Positions 16,552 through 24,300 of a stretch of 64,000 nt of DNA are shown here, one piece after another. The first letter of the stretch is position 1. The number at the start of each line of letters is the position of its first letter. Location: assembly GCA_949291945.1 (NCBI GenBank), contig CASEXH010000016.1, forward strand, positions 62,001-126,000, in the 5' to 3' direction. Both the position numbers and the translations under genes were made by a program. The notes beneath the pieces are model-generated. The model had not been told where the DNA came from and made no database searches. It saw nothing but the letters and a program-made list of their open reading frames with translations. Origin of the DNA: an uncultured Bacillota bacterium. Lineage in GTDB: Bacteria > Bacillota > Clostridia > Lachnospirales > Lachnospiraceae.

Positions 16552-17415
16552 ATGGACTATTTAAAAGCTTACCGGGAGATGATCTCCCTTCGCGGTCTTA
16601 CTGACCATACGATAAAATCTTATTCCACTTACATCCGTTCTTATCTGGATTATCTGCAGACGATTCTGGGCAGACAACCCGAAGATGTCTCCTGGGAGGA
16701 ACTCCGGGAGTATATCCGCTGGCTCCAGAAAGACCGTTCCCTCTCTGACCGTACCATAAACCACTGCATTTCCCAGCTCCGTTTCTTTACCCTATATGTC
16801 CTGCATAAACCCTGGGACCCCACTCAGCTTCCCATGAGAAAGTTTGATTCTTATCTGCCCTTTGTCCCAACTCAGAAGGAAGCGGAACTTTTTATCTCTT
16901 CTCTCCCTGACCTAAAACCGAAAGCCATGGTCTCCCTCATGTATTCTTCCGGCCTCAGGGTCGGCGAGGTCTGCAGCCTGCATTATTGTGATATCCAACG
17001 GAAAAATATGCGCATCCATGTCACACATTCCAAAAACCGCTCGGACCGTTATGCGATCCTCTCTCAGAAAGCACTGGACATCCTTACGGAATACTGGTTT
17101 GCTTATAACCGCCCAACCGGCTGGCTTTTTCCAAAACAGACGGAGCCTTCCCGCCCGATTGATACCTTTTATATCATGCGCCATATGCGCGCACATGAAG
17201 ATTCCCTCGGCTGGGAACACCGGATCACCTGCCATTCTTTCCGGCATGCCTTTGGTACCCATCTCTATGAAAACGGCGCTGACCTCCTGACGATCAAAAC
17301 CCTTATGGGACATAAATCCCTGAACTCCACTTTGCTCTATATCCATCTGGCTTCTTACCAGGCCAGAAATGTGATATCCCCTTTTGACCGGATCGGAGGT
17401 GGTTCCCTTGAGTAA
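16552..17415 (+). CDS. Tyrosine recombinase of an IS91-like element
   Basis: The start follows AAGGAGG. The 287-residue protein has a SAM-like N-terminal domain (residues 1-85) and the XerC/D catalytic domain with Arg (SSGLRVGEVC), a Lys in VTHSKNRSD, H-x-x-R (CHSFRHAFG), the late His (LMGHKSLNS) and the nucleophile Tyr (TLLYIHLA), all intact. It overlaps the transposase gene by eight bases and is part of the same element. A recombinase next to an IS91-type transposase is a known arrangement. It may still be active on its own sites. Confidence 0.9.
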   Translation: MDYLKAYREMISLRGLTDHTIKSYSTYIRSYLDYLQTILGRQPEDVSWEELREYIRWLQKDRSLSDRTINHCISQLRFFTLYVLHKPWDPTQLPMRKFDSYLPFVPTQKEAELFISSLPDLKPKAMVSLMYSSGLRVGEVCSLHYCDIQRKNMRIHVTHSKNRSDRYAILSQKALDILTEYWFAYNRPTGWLFPKQTEPSRPIDTFYIMRHMRAHEDSLGWEHRITCHSFRHAFGTHLYENGADLLTIKTLMGHKSLNSTLLYIHLASYQARNVISPFDRIGGGSLE

Positions 17416-18590
17416 CTTTAAGATCCAGAAGATCTGGCAGGATTCTTATGAGGATTACTGTCACTCCGGACATTTCCAGTCACAAGAGCAGAAGAAAGCC
17501 TCTCTTGCCATCCTTGCCTGCAAATCCGGCAGGCTTGGCGTTAACGTCAGCGAATGCACCGAATGCGGACATATGGAGTTCCACAAGAACTCCTGCCGCA
17601 ACCGCAGCTGCCCCAACTGCCAGGCAGTCCTGAAAGAGGTCTGGGTGGATCAGCGCAGGGCGGAAGTGATGGACGCCCCTTACTTCCATGTGGTATTTAC
17701 ACTCCCTCATGAACTCAATCCCCTGATGTTCTGCAACCAGAAGCTTCTGTACGGCCTTCTCCACAAATGCTGTGCCCAGACCATACTTGAATTATCTGCT
17801 GACAGAAAATATCTTGGCGCACAACCCGGGATCATACAGGTCCTCCACACCTGGAACCAGGAACTGGGCTACCATGTCCATATGCACTGTATTATCTCCG
17901 GCGGCGGGGCGGGCTTACCACTGACCACAGGATCCGTAGATCCTCCGCTAAGTTTTTTATCCCTGTCAGGGTACTCAGGGATAAGTTTAAGGGGAAATAT
18001 CTTTCTCTGCTGGACACCTGCTATCAAAAGGGGGAACTTGTTTTTTCGTCTTCCTGCAGTACTTTGCAGGATCCCTGCATCTGGAAGGTGTTCAAAAACA
18101 GCCTTTATGAGAAAGGCTGGTGCCCATATATCAAAGAAACCTTCAACGGTTTCGGGAATGCGATCGAATACCTGGGACGGTATACCCACCGGGTCGCCAT
18201 CTCCAACAACCGGATGCCATCTCCAACAACCGGATCCTGTCCGTGACGGAAACAGAGGTCACCTTCTCCGCACGGGGGAAAAAGCCCGGTGACCCAAAAC
18301 GGGAGATCACCATCAGCCACGAAGAATTTATCTGCCGGTTCCTGATGCACGTGCTCCCCGCCGGTTTCCAGAAGATCCGGTACTATGGTTTCCTTAATAA
18401 CCGGATGAAATCCAGGAACCTGAAAGTAATCTTCCGGATCCAGGGCGGCCAGAGATTCCGGAAGCGTTATGCCGGGCTGTCCATGGCAGAACTGCTCAAA
18501 GCGGTCTGGAACATTGACCTGTCCATCTGTCCGGAATGCGGCTGTACTTCCATGCAGCAGCTGGGGAGGAGCTATGCTCCTTTCCCATAA
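17408..18590 (+). pseudogene. IS91-family (HUH) transposase, two frameshifts
   Basis: Translation would start at the TTG at 17408 (CGGAGG upstream), giving LSNFKIQKIWQDSYEDYC. The zinc-finger Cys motifs (CTECGHMEF, CRNRSCPNCQ) and the HUH region (HVHMHCIISGGG) are present. A 5-bp GC expansion near 17901-17914 throws the frame off. In the other frame the protein continues TDHRIRRSSAKFF to GFGNAIEYLGRYTHRVAISN. A perfect 20-bp tandem duplication at 18196-18235 shifts it again; removing one copy gives VAISNNRILSVTETEVTFSA and the C terminus with CPECGC. The gene is dead in this copy. Confidence 0.88.
18196..18235. repeat. 20-bp perfect tandem duplication in the transposase
   Basis: GCCATCTCCAACAACCGGAT occurs twice in a row. 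The unit length is not a multiple of three, so it breaks the frame between VAISNN and RILSVTET. Such a duplication most likely arose by replication slippage. Confidence 0.95.
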
Positions 18591-18918
18591 CGCATGGTCC
18601 TTTCCATACCGATTTTTTAAGGCCTCCCATTGGAAGGTCCGCGAAGCATGCCCGGAAAACGGTTTACCGGAAGAAAAGCTGCGGATTCTTTCCGTTTTTA
18701 TATGGAGCACAGTGATTTTAAGGCCTCCCGGAAAAATACAAATCCCATAGTTCTGTGGCTGACCGTCCGCGAATTGGTACAATTGGAAAGAATCACATTC
18801 AGAGCAGTCCGTTTTTACTCAGGGCTACTCTTTTTCTCGCTCTGAATCTGATACTTTCCTAAAGAATTATACCATTCGTTTATTTCTCTGTCATTTTATT
18901 TCTCGCTGCTCATACGAA
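18591..18918. other. Right flank of the IS91-like element, no gene recognised
   Basis: A frame at 18630-18845 has no ribosome site and no recognisable product. The sequence keeps the composition of the element up to about 18780, then turns AT-rich. The exact right end cannot be set without a second copy. Confidence 0.4.
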
Positions 18919-18950
18919 AAGAGAGCGGAACTTCAGCTGTCCACTCTCTT
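18919..18950 (-). terminator. Terminator after rlmH
   Basis: AAGAGAG pairs with CTCTCTT, extended inward by CGGA/TCCA. On the minus strand it is followed by CGTATG rather than a T-run beyond the stem's own TTT, so strength is uncertain. The position, 12 bases past the rlmH stop codon, fits. Confidence 0.55.
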
Positions 18951-18961
18951 CTAAACCGCCT

Positions 18962-19441
18962 TTATTTATGATACGGCTCCCCCGCCATGATCCGATACCC
19001 TCTGTAAATCTGCTCCAGCAGTATCACCCGCATGAGCTGATGGGGAAAGGTCATCTTAGAAAAGCTCAGTGCATAGTCGGAGCGTTTCAGAACTTCCCGG
19101 CCCAGGCCGATGGAGCCTCCGATCACGAAAATAATATGGCTCTTCCCCTGAATCCCCAGGTTTTCTATTTTCTTTGAAAACTCTACAGAGTCCAGCATAT
19201 TCCCTCCGATTTCCAAGGTGATCACATAGGCGTCATCCTTCAGATATTTCAGGATCCGCTCCCCCTCTTTCTGACGGATCTGGTCCTCCACCGTCTGACT
19301 GGCGTTCTCCGGAGTCTTCTCATCTGCCACCTGAATGATCTCCAGCTTACAGTATTTGCTCAGCCGTTTGCAATATTCTTCTATAGCATCCCGAAGATAT
19401 TTTTCTTTAATCTTTCCCACAGTAACAATTGTGATCTTCAT
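18962..19441 (-). CDS. rlmH: 23S rRNA (pseudouridine-1915-N3)-methyltransferase RlmH
   Basis: A complete 159-residue SPOUT methyltransferase that methylates pseudouridine 1915 in helix 69 of 23S rRNA using S-adenosylmethionine. It opens MKITIVTVGKIKEKYLRDAI and has the family pattern EYCKRLSKYCKLEII, the SAM-knot sequences (IIFVIGGSIGLG, LSFSKMTFPHQLMRVILLEQ) and the invariant C terminus (YRGYRIMAGEPYHK). The length matches the family. It is a single gene; the upstream AlkD-like gene ends 45 bases away and may share its transcript. Confidence 0.97.
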   Translation of the reverse strand: MKITIVTVGKIKEKYLRDAIEEYCKRLSKYCKLEIIQVADEKTPENASQTVEDQIRQKEGERILKYLKDDAYVITLEIGGNMLDSVEFSKKIENLGIQGKSHIIFVIGGSIGLGREVLKRSDYALSFSKMTFPHQLMRVILLEQIYRGYRIMAGEPYHK

Positions 19442-19485
19442 TTATTCTGTTCCTTTCCTTCCGGTTTTTCCGGGAAATTTCGTTT

Positions 19486-20208
19486 TTAATCCGGATTCCT
19501 CCGCAGGGTTTTCAATCTCTCCTTATCTTCTTTAGAAACCCGGTAAGACTCCCGGATCTTCTGGATAGACTTATTATGGGTAAAATCATCCAGCAGATTT
19601 TTTCTCAGAAACTCCTCGGTCTTTTCCGGAAATTTCACATAGCAGATGGAAACTGCCCAGGCCGCCGCCATTTTTACATAATAGCCCTCATGCCGTACCT
19701 GCCCCAAAATTTCCAGTACCTGATCTATGTACGCTTCATTGATGAAATAGTCCAGCATGGCAACCAGGGCAAAACGGATTTCGTATTCTTTGTCACTGGC
19801 TGCATAGGTTTTCAAAAAGGCAAACCATTCCTCCTGGTCTTTTTTCATAAACTTGTAGGTAGAACAGCAGCAGTCACAGACTGCCCAGTTAGTAATACAG
19901 GGCACAAATTCTTCCAGTTCCCGGCGCTGTTCTTCTTTGCTTAATCTGGCGTATCCGATCATCATGCCACGGATCATAAGCTCTTCATAAATCTTCCGGT
20001 TCGCCTCTCTGGCAAAGTTCCAGTAGTCTTCCCTGGCTGCTTTTCTACTGATCTCCCGAAGCTTTGGCACACGAATCCCAAGAAAATTATCCAGTCCCGG
20101 AACCAGAGATCTGTGAAACTCCCGATAAGATGGATCCGCATTTTTCTCCAGTTCCTCCCGGATCCATTCGGTGACGGCAGAAATCTTATCATTCCTGTTT
20201 TCTGACAT
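19486..20208 (-). CDS. DNA alkylation repair enzyme, AlkD-like
   Basis: The start follows AAAGGAG. The 240-residue all-helical protein matches the AlkD/HEAT-like glycosylase family: a helical N terminus, GIRVPKLREISRKAAREDYW, the conserved NWAVCDCCCSTYKF segment (the NWDxxD motif region of AlkD), then HEAT repeats with RFALVAMLDYFI and KMAAAWAVSICYVKFPE. AlkD enzymes remove bulky N3- and N7-alkylpurines from DNA. The family also has members without proven activity, so the assignment is to fold and family. Confidence 0.85.
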   Translation of the reverse strand: MSENRNDKISAVTEWIREELEKNADPSYREFHRSLVPGLDNFLGIRVPKLREISRKAAREDYWNFAREANRKIYEELMIRGMMIGYARLSKEEQRRELEEFVPCITNWAVCDCCCSTYKFMKKDQEEWFAFLKTYAASDKEYEIRFALVAMLDYFINEAYIDQVLEILGQVRHEGYYVKMAAAWAVSICYVKFPEKTEEFLRKNLLDDFTHNKSIQKIRESYRVSKEDKERLKTLRRNPD

Positions 20209-20594
20209 AGCTCTTCTCCTTTATTCTCTATCTTCTCCAATTTTTATCTGAAAATCTTTTCTATATTCTAAATTATTTCTTCCATATATGCAATTCATAT
20301 TTATACCGTTCTTTTATTCATTTTTATGTATATTTATAAATTGTTGCAGTTGTGTCAAAACATTTCTATTCACGGTCAAAAATACCCTCTATATGCTGGA
20401 ATTGTCTGGATTATCCAGTTTCCGCATACAGAGGGTATTTAACCTACACGTATTTATTTGCGCTTCTCTGTTATATTGGCCTGTGCGATCTACTATGCAG
20501 GATCGGATAGGGAAACATTGCCACTCAATGACCGTCGCCGGTCGGATGCCCGCTCATGCAAGCACGGCGGTCGCCCGACCGGCGTATGGCGCAA
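20209..20594. other. Intergenic with two strong inverted repeats
   Basis: No gene is visible. Repeat one: AAATACCCTCT (20380-20390) pairs with AGAGGGTATTT (20430-20440), with further inner pairing; on the minus strand it is followed by TTTTT, so it looks like a terminator far downstream of nfnB. Repeat two: CGCCGGTCGG (20536-20545) pairs with CCGACCGGCG (20575-20584), GC-rich, with alternative inner pairing. A small RNA between them is possible but unproven. Confidence 0.4.
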
Positions 20595-20648
20595 AAAGAA
20601 CTGCCTGGGCCGGATCTGTTTCTGATCCTGCGCCTCTGGCAGTTCTTT
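20595..20648 (-). terminator. Terminator after nfnB
   Basis: AAAGAACTGCC and GGCAGTTCTTT form an 11-base stem enclosing a GC-rich middle that itself pairs (GGATC/GATCC). It lies 17 bases past the nfnB stop codon and ends in TTCTTTTTG on the minus strand, a good intrinsic terminator. Confidence 0.8.
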
Positions 20649-20664
20649 CATTCCTGTAACTTGT

Positions 20665-22056
20665 TTATTTTCTGTTTTTAATAAATTCGTCGATTCCTTT
20701 TGCAGCAGCTTTTCCTGCACCCATAGCCAGGATAACCGTAGCAGCTCCTGTTACGGCGTCACCGCCTGCGAATACGCCTTCTTTTGAGGTCTGTCCGTTT
20801 TCTTCATCAGCGATGATACATTTTCTTCTGTTAGTATCCAGACCGATGGTTGTAGAAGAAATCAGCGGGTTTGGTGAAGTTCCCAGAGACATGATCACTG
20901 TGTCTGCCTCCATAGTGAATTCAGAACCTTCAATGACAACAGGACGTCTTCTTCCTGAAGCATCCGGCTCACCCAGTTCCATGCGCACACATTTTACTTC
21001 TTTTACCCAGCCGTTTTCATCTGGAATGATCTCTACAGGGTTTGTAAGAAGGTCAAAAATCACGCCCTCTTCTTTTGCATGATGTACTTCTTCCCTTCTG
21101 GCTGGAAGTTCCTCTTCGCTTCTTCTGTATACGATATGTACCTCTGCGCCCAGACGGAGAGCTGTTCTGGCAGCATCCATAGCAACGTTTCCGCCGCCTA
21201 CTACCACAACTTTCTTTCCGGTCTTGATCGGAGTGTCGTAGTCCTCACGGAAGGCCTTCATCAGGTTGCTTCTTGTCAGGTATTCGTTAGCAGAGAAGAC
21301 ACCGTTTGACACTTCTCCGGGGATTCCCATAAACATTGGAAGACCTGCACCGGATCCGATAAATACTGCCTCAAAACCGCCTTTTTCCAGCAGTTCATCA
21401 ATGGTAGTAGATTTACCGATGATCACGTTTGTCTCGATCTTAACGCCCAGAGATTTTACATTTTCCACTTCTTCTTTTACTACTTTATCCTTGGGAAGAC
21501 GGAATTCCGGAATACCGTATACCAGAACTCCACCGGGCTGATGAAGAGCTTCAAAGATAGTAACATCATAACCCATTTTTGCCAGGTCTCCTGCACAGGT
21601 CAGTCCGGAAGGACCGGAACCGATCACTGCGATCTTGTGCCCGTTCTTCTGGGCAGGGGCTTCCGGCTTAATGCCGTTCTCTTTTGCCCAGTCAGCAACA
21701 AAGCGCTCCAGTTTTCCGATAGAAACGGCTTCTCCCTTTACGCCCCTGATACAAACGCCTTCACACTGGGTTTCCTGAGGACAAACACGTCCGCATACAG
21801 CAGGAAGGGCGCTGGACTGGCTGATGATCTTATAGGCTTCTGCAAAATTGCCTTCCTTTACTTCGTGAACAAAAGCCGGAATGTTAATAGAAACAGGACA
21901 TCCCTTGATACATTTTGCATTCTTGCAGTTTAAGCAGCGGGAAGCCTCTTCCATAGCTTCTTCTTTATTATATCCAAGACAAACCTCTTCAAAGTTTGTT
22001 GCTCTTACCTTCGGATCCTGTTCTCTTACAGGAACTTTTTCTAATACGTTACCCAT
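20665..22056 (-). CDS. nfnB: NADH-dependent ferredoxin:NADP+ oxidoreductase, large subunit (NfnB-type)
   Basis: A 463-residue flavoprotein of the glutamate synthase small-subunit family. The N terminus carries two [4Fe-4S] Cys sets (CLNCKNAKCIKGCPVSINIP and CGRVCPQETQCEGVC). Two FAD/NADPH-binding Rossmann folds follow (AVIGSGPSGLTCAGDLAKMG and VVVGGGNVAMDAARTALRLG), and the conserved late GGDAVTGAATVILAMGAGK. With the subunit encoded just upstream it forms NfnAB (also called SudAB), which couples NADH and reduced ferredoxin to make NADPH by flavin-based electron bifurcation. The start (GGAGGTGACGAATA ATG) lies inside the nfnA stop region, so translation is coupled. Confidence 0.88.
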   Translation of the reverse strand: MGNVLEKVPVREQDPKVRATNFEEVCLGYNKEEAMEEASRCLNCKNAKCIKGCPVSINIPAFVHEVKEGNFAEAYKIISQSSALPAVCGRVCPQETQCEGVCIRGVKGEAVSIGKLERFVADWAKENGIKPEAPAQKNGHKIAVIGSGPSGLTCAGDLAKMGYDVTIFEALHQPGGVLVYGIPEFRLPKDKVVKEEVENVKSLGVKIETNVIIGKSTTIDELLEKGGFEAVFIGSGAGLPMFMGIPGEVSNGVFSANEYLTRSNLMKAFREDYDTPIKTGKKVVVVGGGNVAMDAARTALRLGAEVHIVYRRSEEELPARREEVHHAKEEGVIFDLLTNPVEIIPDENGWVKEVKCVRMELGEPDASGRRRPVVIEGSEFTMEADTVIMSLGTSPNPLISSTTIGLDTNRRKCIIADEENGQTSKEGVFAGGDAVTGAATVILAMGAGKAAAKGIDEFIKNRK

Positions 22057-22943
22057 TATTCGTCACCTCCGCAGTTTCCGCATCCGCCGTGATGAGTATC
22101 TCCCTCACGTTCTTTCAGCAATGCTCTTCCTTCTTCAGTCTTATACATCTGCTGTCTCTTCATAGCCAGATCCCAGTCAATCTTATGGCCATCAAATTCC
22201 GGTCCGTCTACACAGGCAAATTTTACTTCCCCGCCTACGATCACGCGGCAGGCACCGCACATACCTGTTCCATCTACCATGATAGGGTTCATGGACACGA
22301 TAGTGGGAATATTGTATTTCTGAGTTGTCAGGCAACAGAACTTCATCATGATCATAGGTCCGATAGAGATACATTTTGTATAGGTTTTTCCTTCTGCCAT
22401 CAGATCTTCAATCACCTTGGTAACCATACCGCTGCGGCCATAGGAACCGTCGTCTGTGGTGATATATAAGTTGCCTGCTACAGCTTCCATTTCTTTTTCC
22501 AGAATGATCAGGTCTTTTGTCTTGGCGCCTACGATAACGTCTGCGTCAATCCCCTGCTCATGAAGCCATTTTACCTGAGGGTAAACAGGTGCGGTACCTA
22601 CACCACCGGCAACAAATAAGAGTTTCTCTTTCTTTAAATCCTCTATATCTTCATTTACAAGTTCAGATGGACATCCCAAAGGACCAACAAAATCCTCGAA
22701 AGCATCTCCTGCCTTAAGTTTTGTAAATTTCTCTGTAGAAGCTCCCACTGGCTGGAATACAATGGTGATCGTACCCGCCTCTCTGTCATAATCGCAGATT
22801 GTTAAAGGAATTCTTTCTCCCTTGTCATCTAATTTCACAATTACAAACTGGCCCGGCATGCAGTGCTTTGCAACCATAGGCGCTTCTACATCCATGAGAT
22901 AAACAACCTCATTGAGCTGTTGTGCTTTTAGAATCTTATACAT
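22056..22943 (-). CDS. nfnA: NfnA-type FAD/NAD-binding subunit (DHODH electron-transfer-like)
   Basis: The 295-residue protein has a beta-barrel FAD domain (residues 1-100: MPGQFVIVKLDDKGERIPLT), an NAD-binding domain (LLFVAGGVGTAPVYPQVKWL) and a [2Fe-2S] region near residues 220-245 (GMCGACRV then FACVDGPEFDG). This is the build of NfnA and SudB. A short C-terminal tail ends GGCGNCGGDE, with two extra Cys. It is the first gene of a two-gene operon with nfnB; the subunits overlap by one base. The enzyme balances NADPH and ferredoxin in fermenting Clostridia. Confidence 0.88.
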   Translation of the reverse strand: MYKILKAQQLNEVVYLMDVEAPMVAKHCMPGQFVIVKLDDKGERIPLTICDYDREAGTITIVFQPVGASTEKFTKLKAGDAFEDFVGPLGCPSELVNEDIEDLKKEKLLFVAGGVGTAPVYPQVKWLHEQGIDADVIVGAKTKDLIILEKEMEAVAGNLYITTDDGSYGRSGMVTKVIEDLMAEGKTYTKCISIGPMIMMKFCCLTTQKYNIPTIVSMNPIMVDGTGMCGACRVIVGGEVKFACVDGPEFDGHKIDWDLAMKRQQMYKTEEGRALLKEREGDTHHGGCGNCGGDE

Positions 22944-23145
22944 AGTCTCCTCCTCATATTCTTACAAAATATCGGCTCATCTGCTGATCATACAGCAGGA
23001 ACACAGCTTTCTTTTGGCTTTTGTCGATATCTTTGTTATGATTGCTAAATGTAAGTATAAGACAAACCGCATAAAAATTCAATCCACTTTCTGATTAAAG
23101 TGATGAATTTTGTGCAATCTGCCACGATATTCTTACTATTTATCC

Positions 23146-24279
23146 TCAGTATCCGTAATATACATATACTTCGCTGGCTACAGGACTGATCTTACCCCTG
23201 CTGTCCACGGCAATGGCGGAAAAGGTATGCTCGCCCTCAGGCATAAGCACCGGTTCCGTATACTCCGTACTTTCTATGGTAGGTGTTTCGTCAAACGCAT
23301 AATATACCGTACATCCCTCAGGCACTGTTACAATGATATTTTCCTGATAATCATATCTGCCTGATACAGGAGCGATCAGCGGACGATCAGGTGCGTCAAA
23401 GCTGATGACATATTCTTCTTCCCCTATATCGCTGGGGATAGACTTTTGATTGTATGCAATATACTTAAAAGTAAACGTTCCTTCCTCTGTCAGTTCCACC
23501 GATTTCTGGTATTTCTCACTGTTCTGATCCGGGTCTGATCCATCCAGGGTATAGTATACTTCTGTTCCTGAGGGAATATTGGTAAATTCAATACTTACCT
23601 CTTCTGTAAAGGATCCGCCCTCCTGAGAAATTTCCGGCAGTGTACAGACATAATTCTGATAGATCTCCCGCATATTATCGCTGGCATTGTCCATAAGATC
23701 CCGGATTTCCACATACTTTTCCTGCTGTTCATACAACCTTAAAAGTTCTCCATAGGCAGTGGTATTCTCCGGATCGGTTTCGATCACAGAGTTCAGTATG
23801 GACTCTGCTGCAGACACGTTATTATCCTTTATATAGATCCTGGCCTCCAGGATCTGAGCCTGGGCGTTCCCCTGCTCCAGTTCCTGAGCTCTTGCCACAT
23901 AGGACAGAGCGCTTTCATAGTCCCCCTGCCCATAGGCTGTCTCTGCCCGGTTCATCTGATAGGAAAAAGAATTTATCTGCGTCTGATAGACAAACAGAAA
24001 AGCAGCCGCCCCCAAAACGATCACCGTTCCTATGGTACCGATGATCAGCCGCCTTTTATGTCTTTTCTTTTTTCTTTCCAGTTCTGCTTTTCTCTCTTCT
24101 TTTTCTCTTTCCTTTCTTGCCTCCATTTCCCTGCGCTTTTTTTCCTGCGCTTCAATCTCTCTCTGTTTTATGAGAGTCTCCAGTGTATTGTACTCCGGCA
24201 CCCACTGGACTTCCTTTCCACATACAGGACAAAACAGGGTTCCTTCCTCCAAATCTGCACCACAGTTTCTACACTTCAT
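23146..24279 (-). CDS. Zinc-ribbon/TPR membrane protein with CHB_HEX (chitobiase C-terminal-like) domains
   Basis: The 377-residue protein starts with a zinc ribbon (MKCRNCGADLEEGTLFCPVCG), then a long charged coiled coil (residues 40-75, rich in Glu/Arg/Lys), one membrane helix (LIIGTIGTVIVLGAAAFLFV), tetratricopeptide-like repeats (AYGQGDYESALSYVARAQEL, then ILNSVIETDPENTTAYGELL), and two CHB_HEX-type beta domains (GTEVYYTLDGSDPDQNS, CTVYYAFDETPTIESTEYTE). The ribbon is inside the cell, the repeats outside. The role is unknown; the domain mix suggests a sensor or scaffold at the envelope. It follows the spoIIIE-type gene by 21 bases. Confidence 0.8.
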   Translation of the reverse strand: MKCRNCGADLEEGTLFCPVCGKEVQWVPEYNTLETLIKQREIEAQEKKRREMEARKEREKEERKAELERKKKRHKRRLIIGTIGTVIVLGAAAFLFVYQTQINSFSYQMNRAETAYGQGDYESALSYVARAQELEQGNAQAQILEARIYIKDNNVSAAESILNSVIETDPENTTAYGELLRLYEQQEKYVEIRDLMDNASDNMREIYQNYVCTLPEISQEGGSFTEEVSIEFTNIPSGTEVYYTLDGSDPDQNSEKYQKSVELTEEGTFTFKYIAYNQKSIPSDIGEEEYVISFDAPDRPLIAPVSGRYDYQENIIVTVPEGCTVYYAFDETPTIESTEYTEPVLMPEGEHTFSAIAVDSRGKISPVASEVYVYYGY

Positions 24280-24300
24280 CTATATCAAATCCTCATTCAT

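Noticed and set aside
20665-22056. Glutamate synthase small subunit (GltD)
   Set aside because: No large subunit is present; the gene overlaps an NfnA-type subunit by one base, which is the Nfn arrangement.
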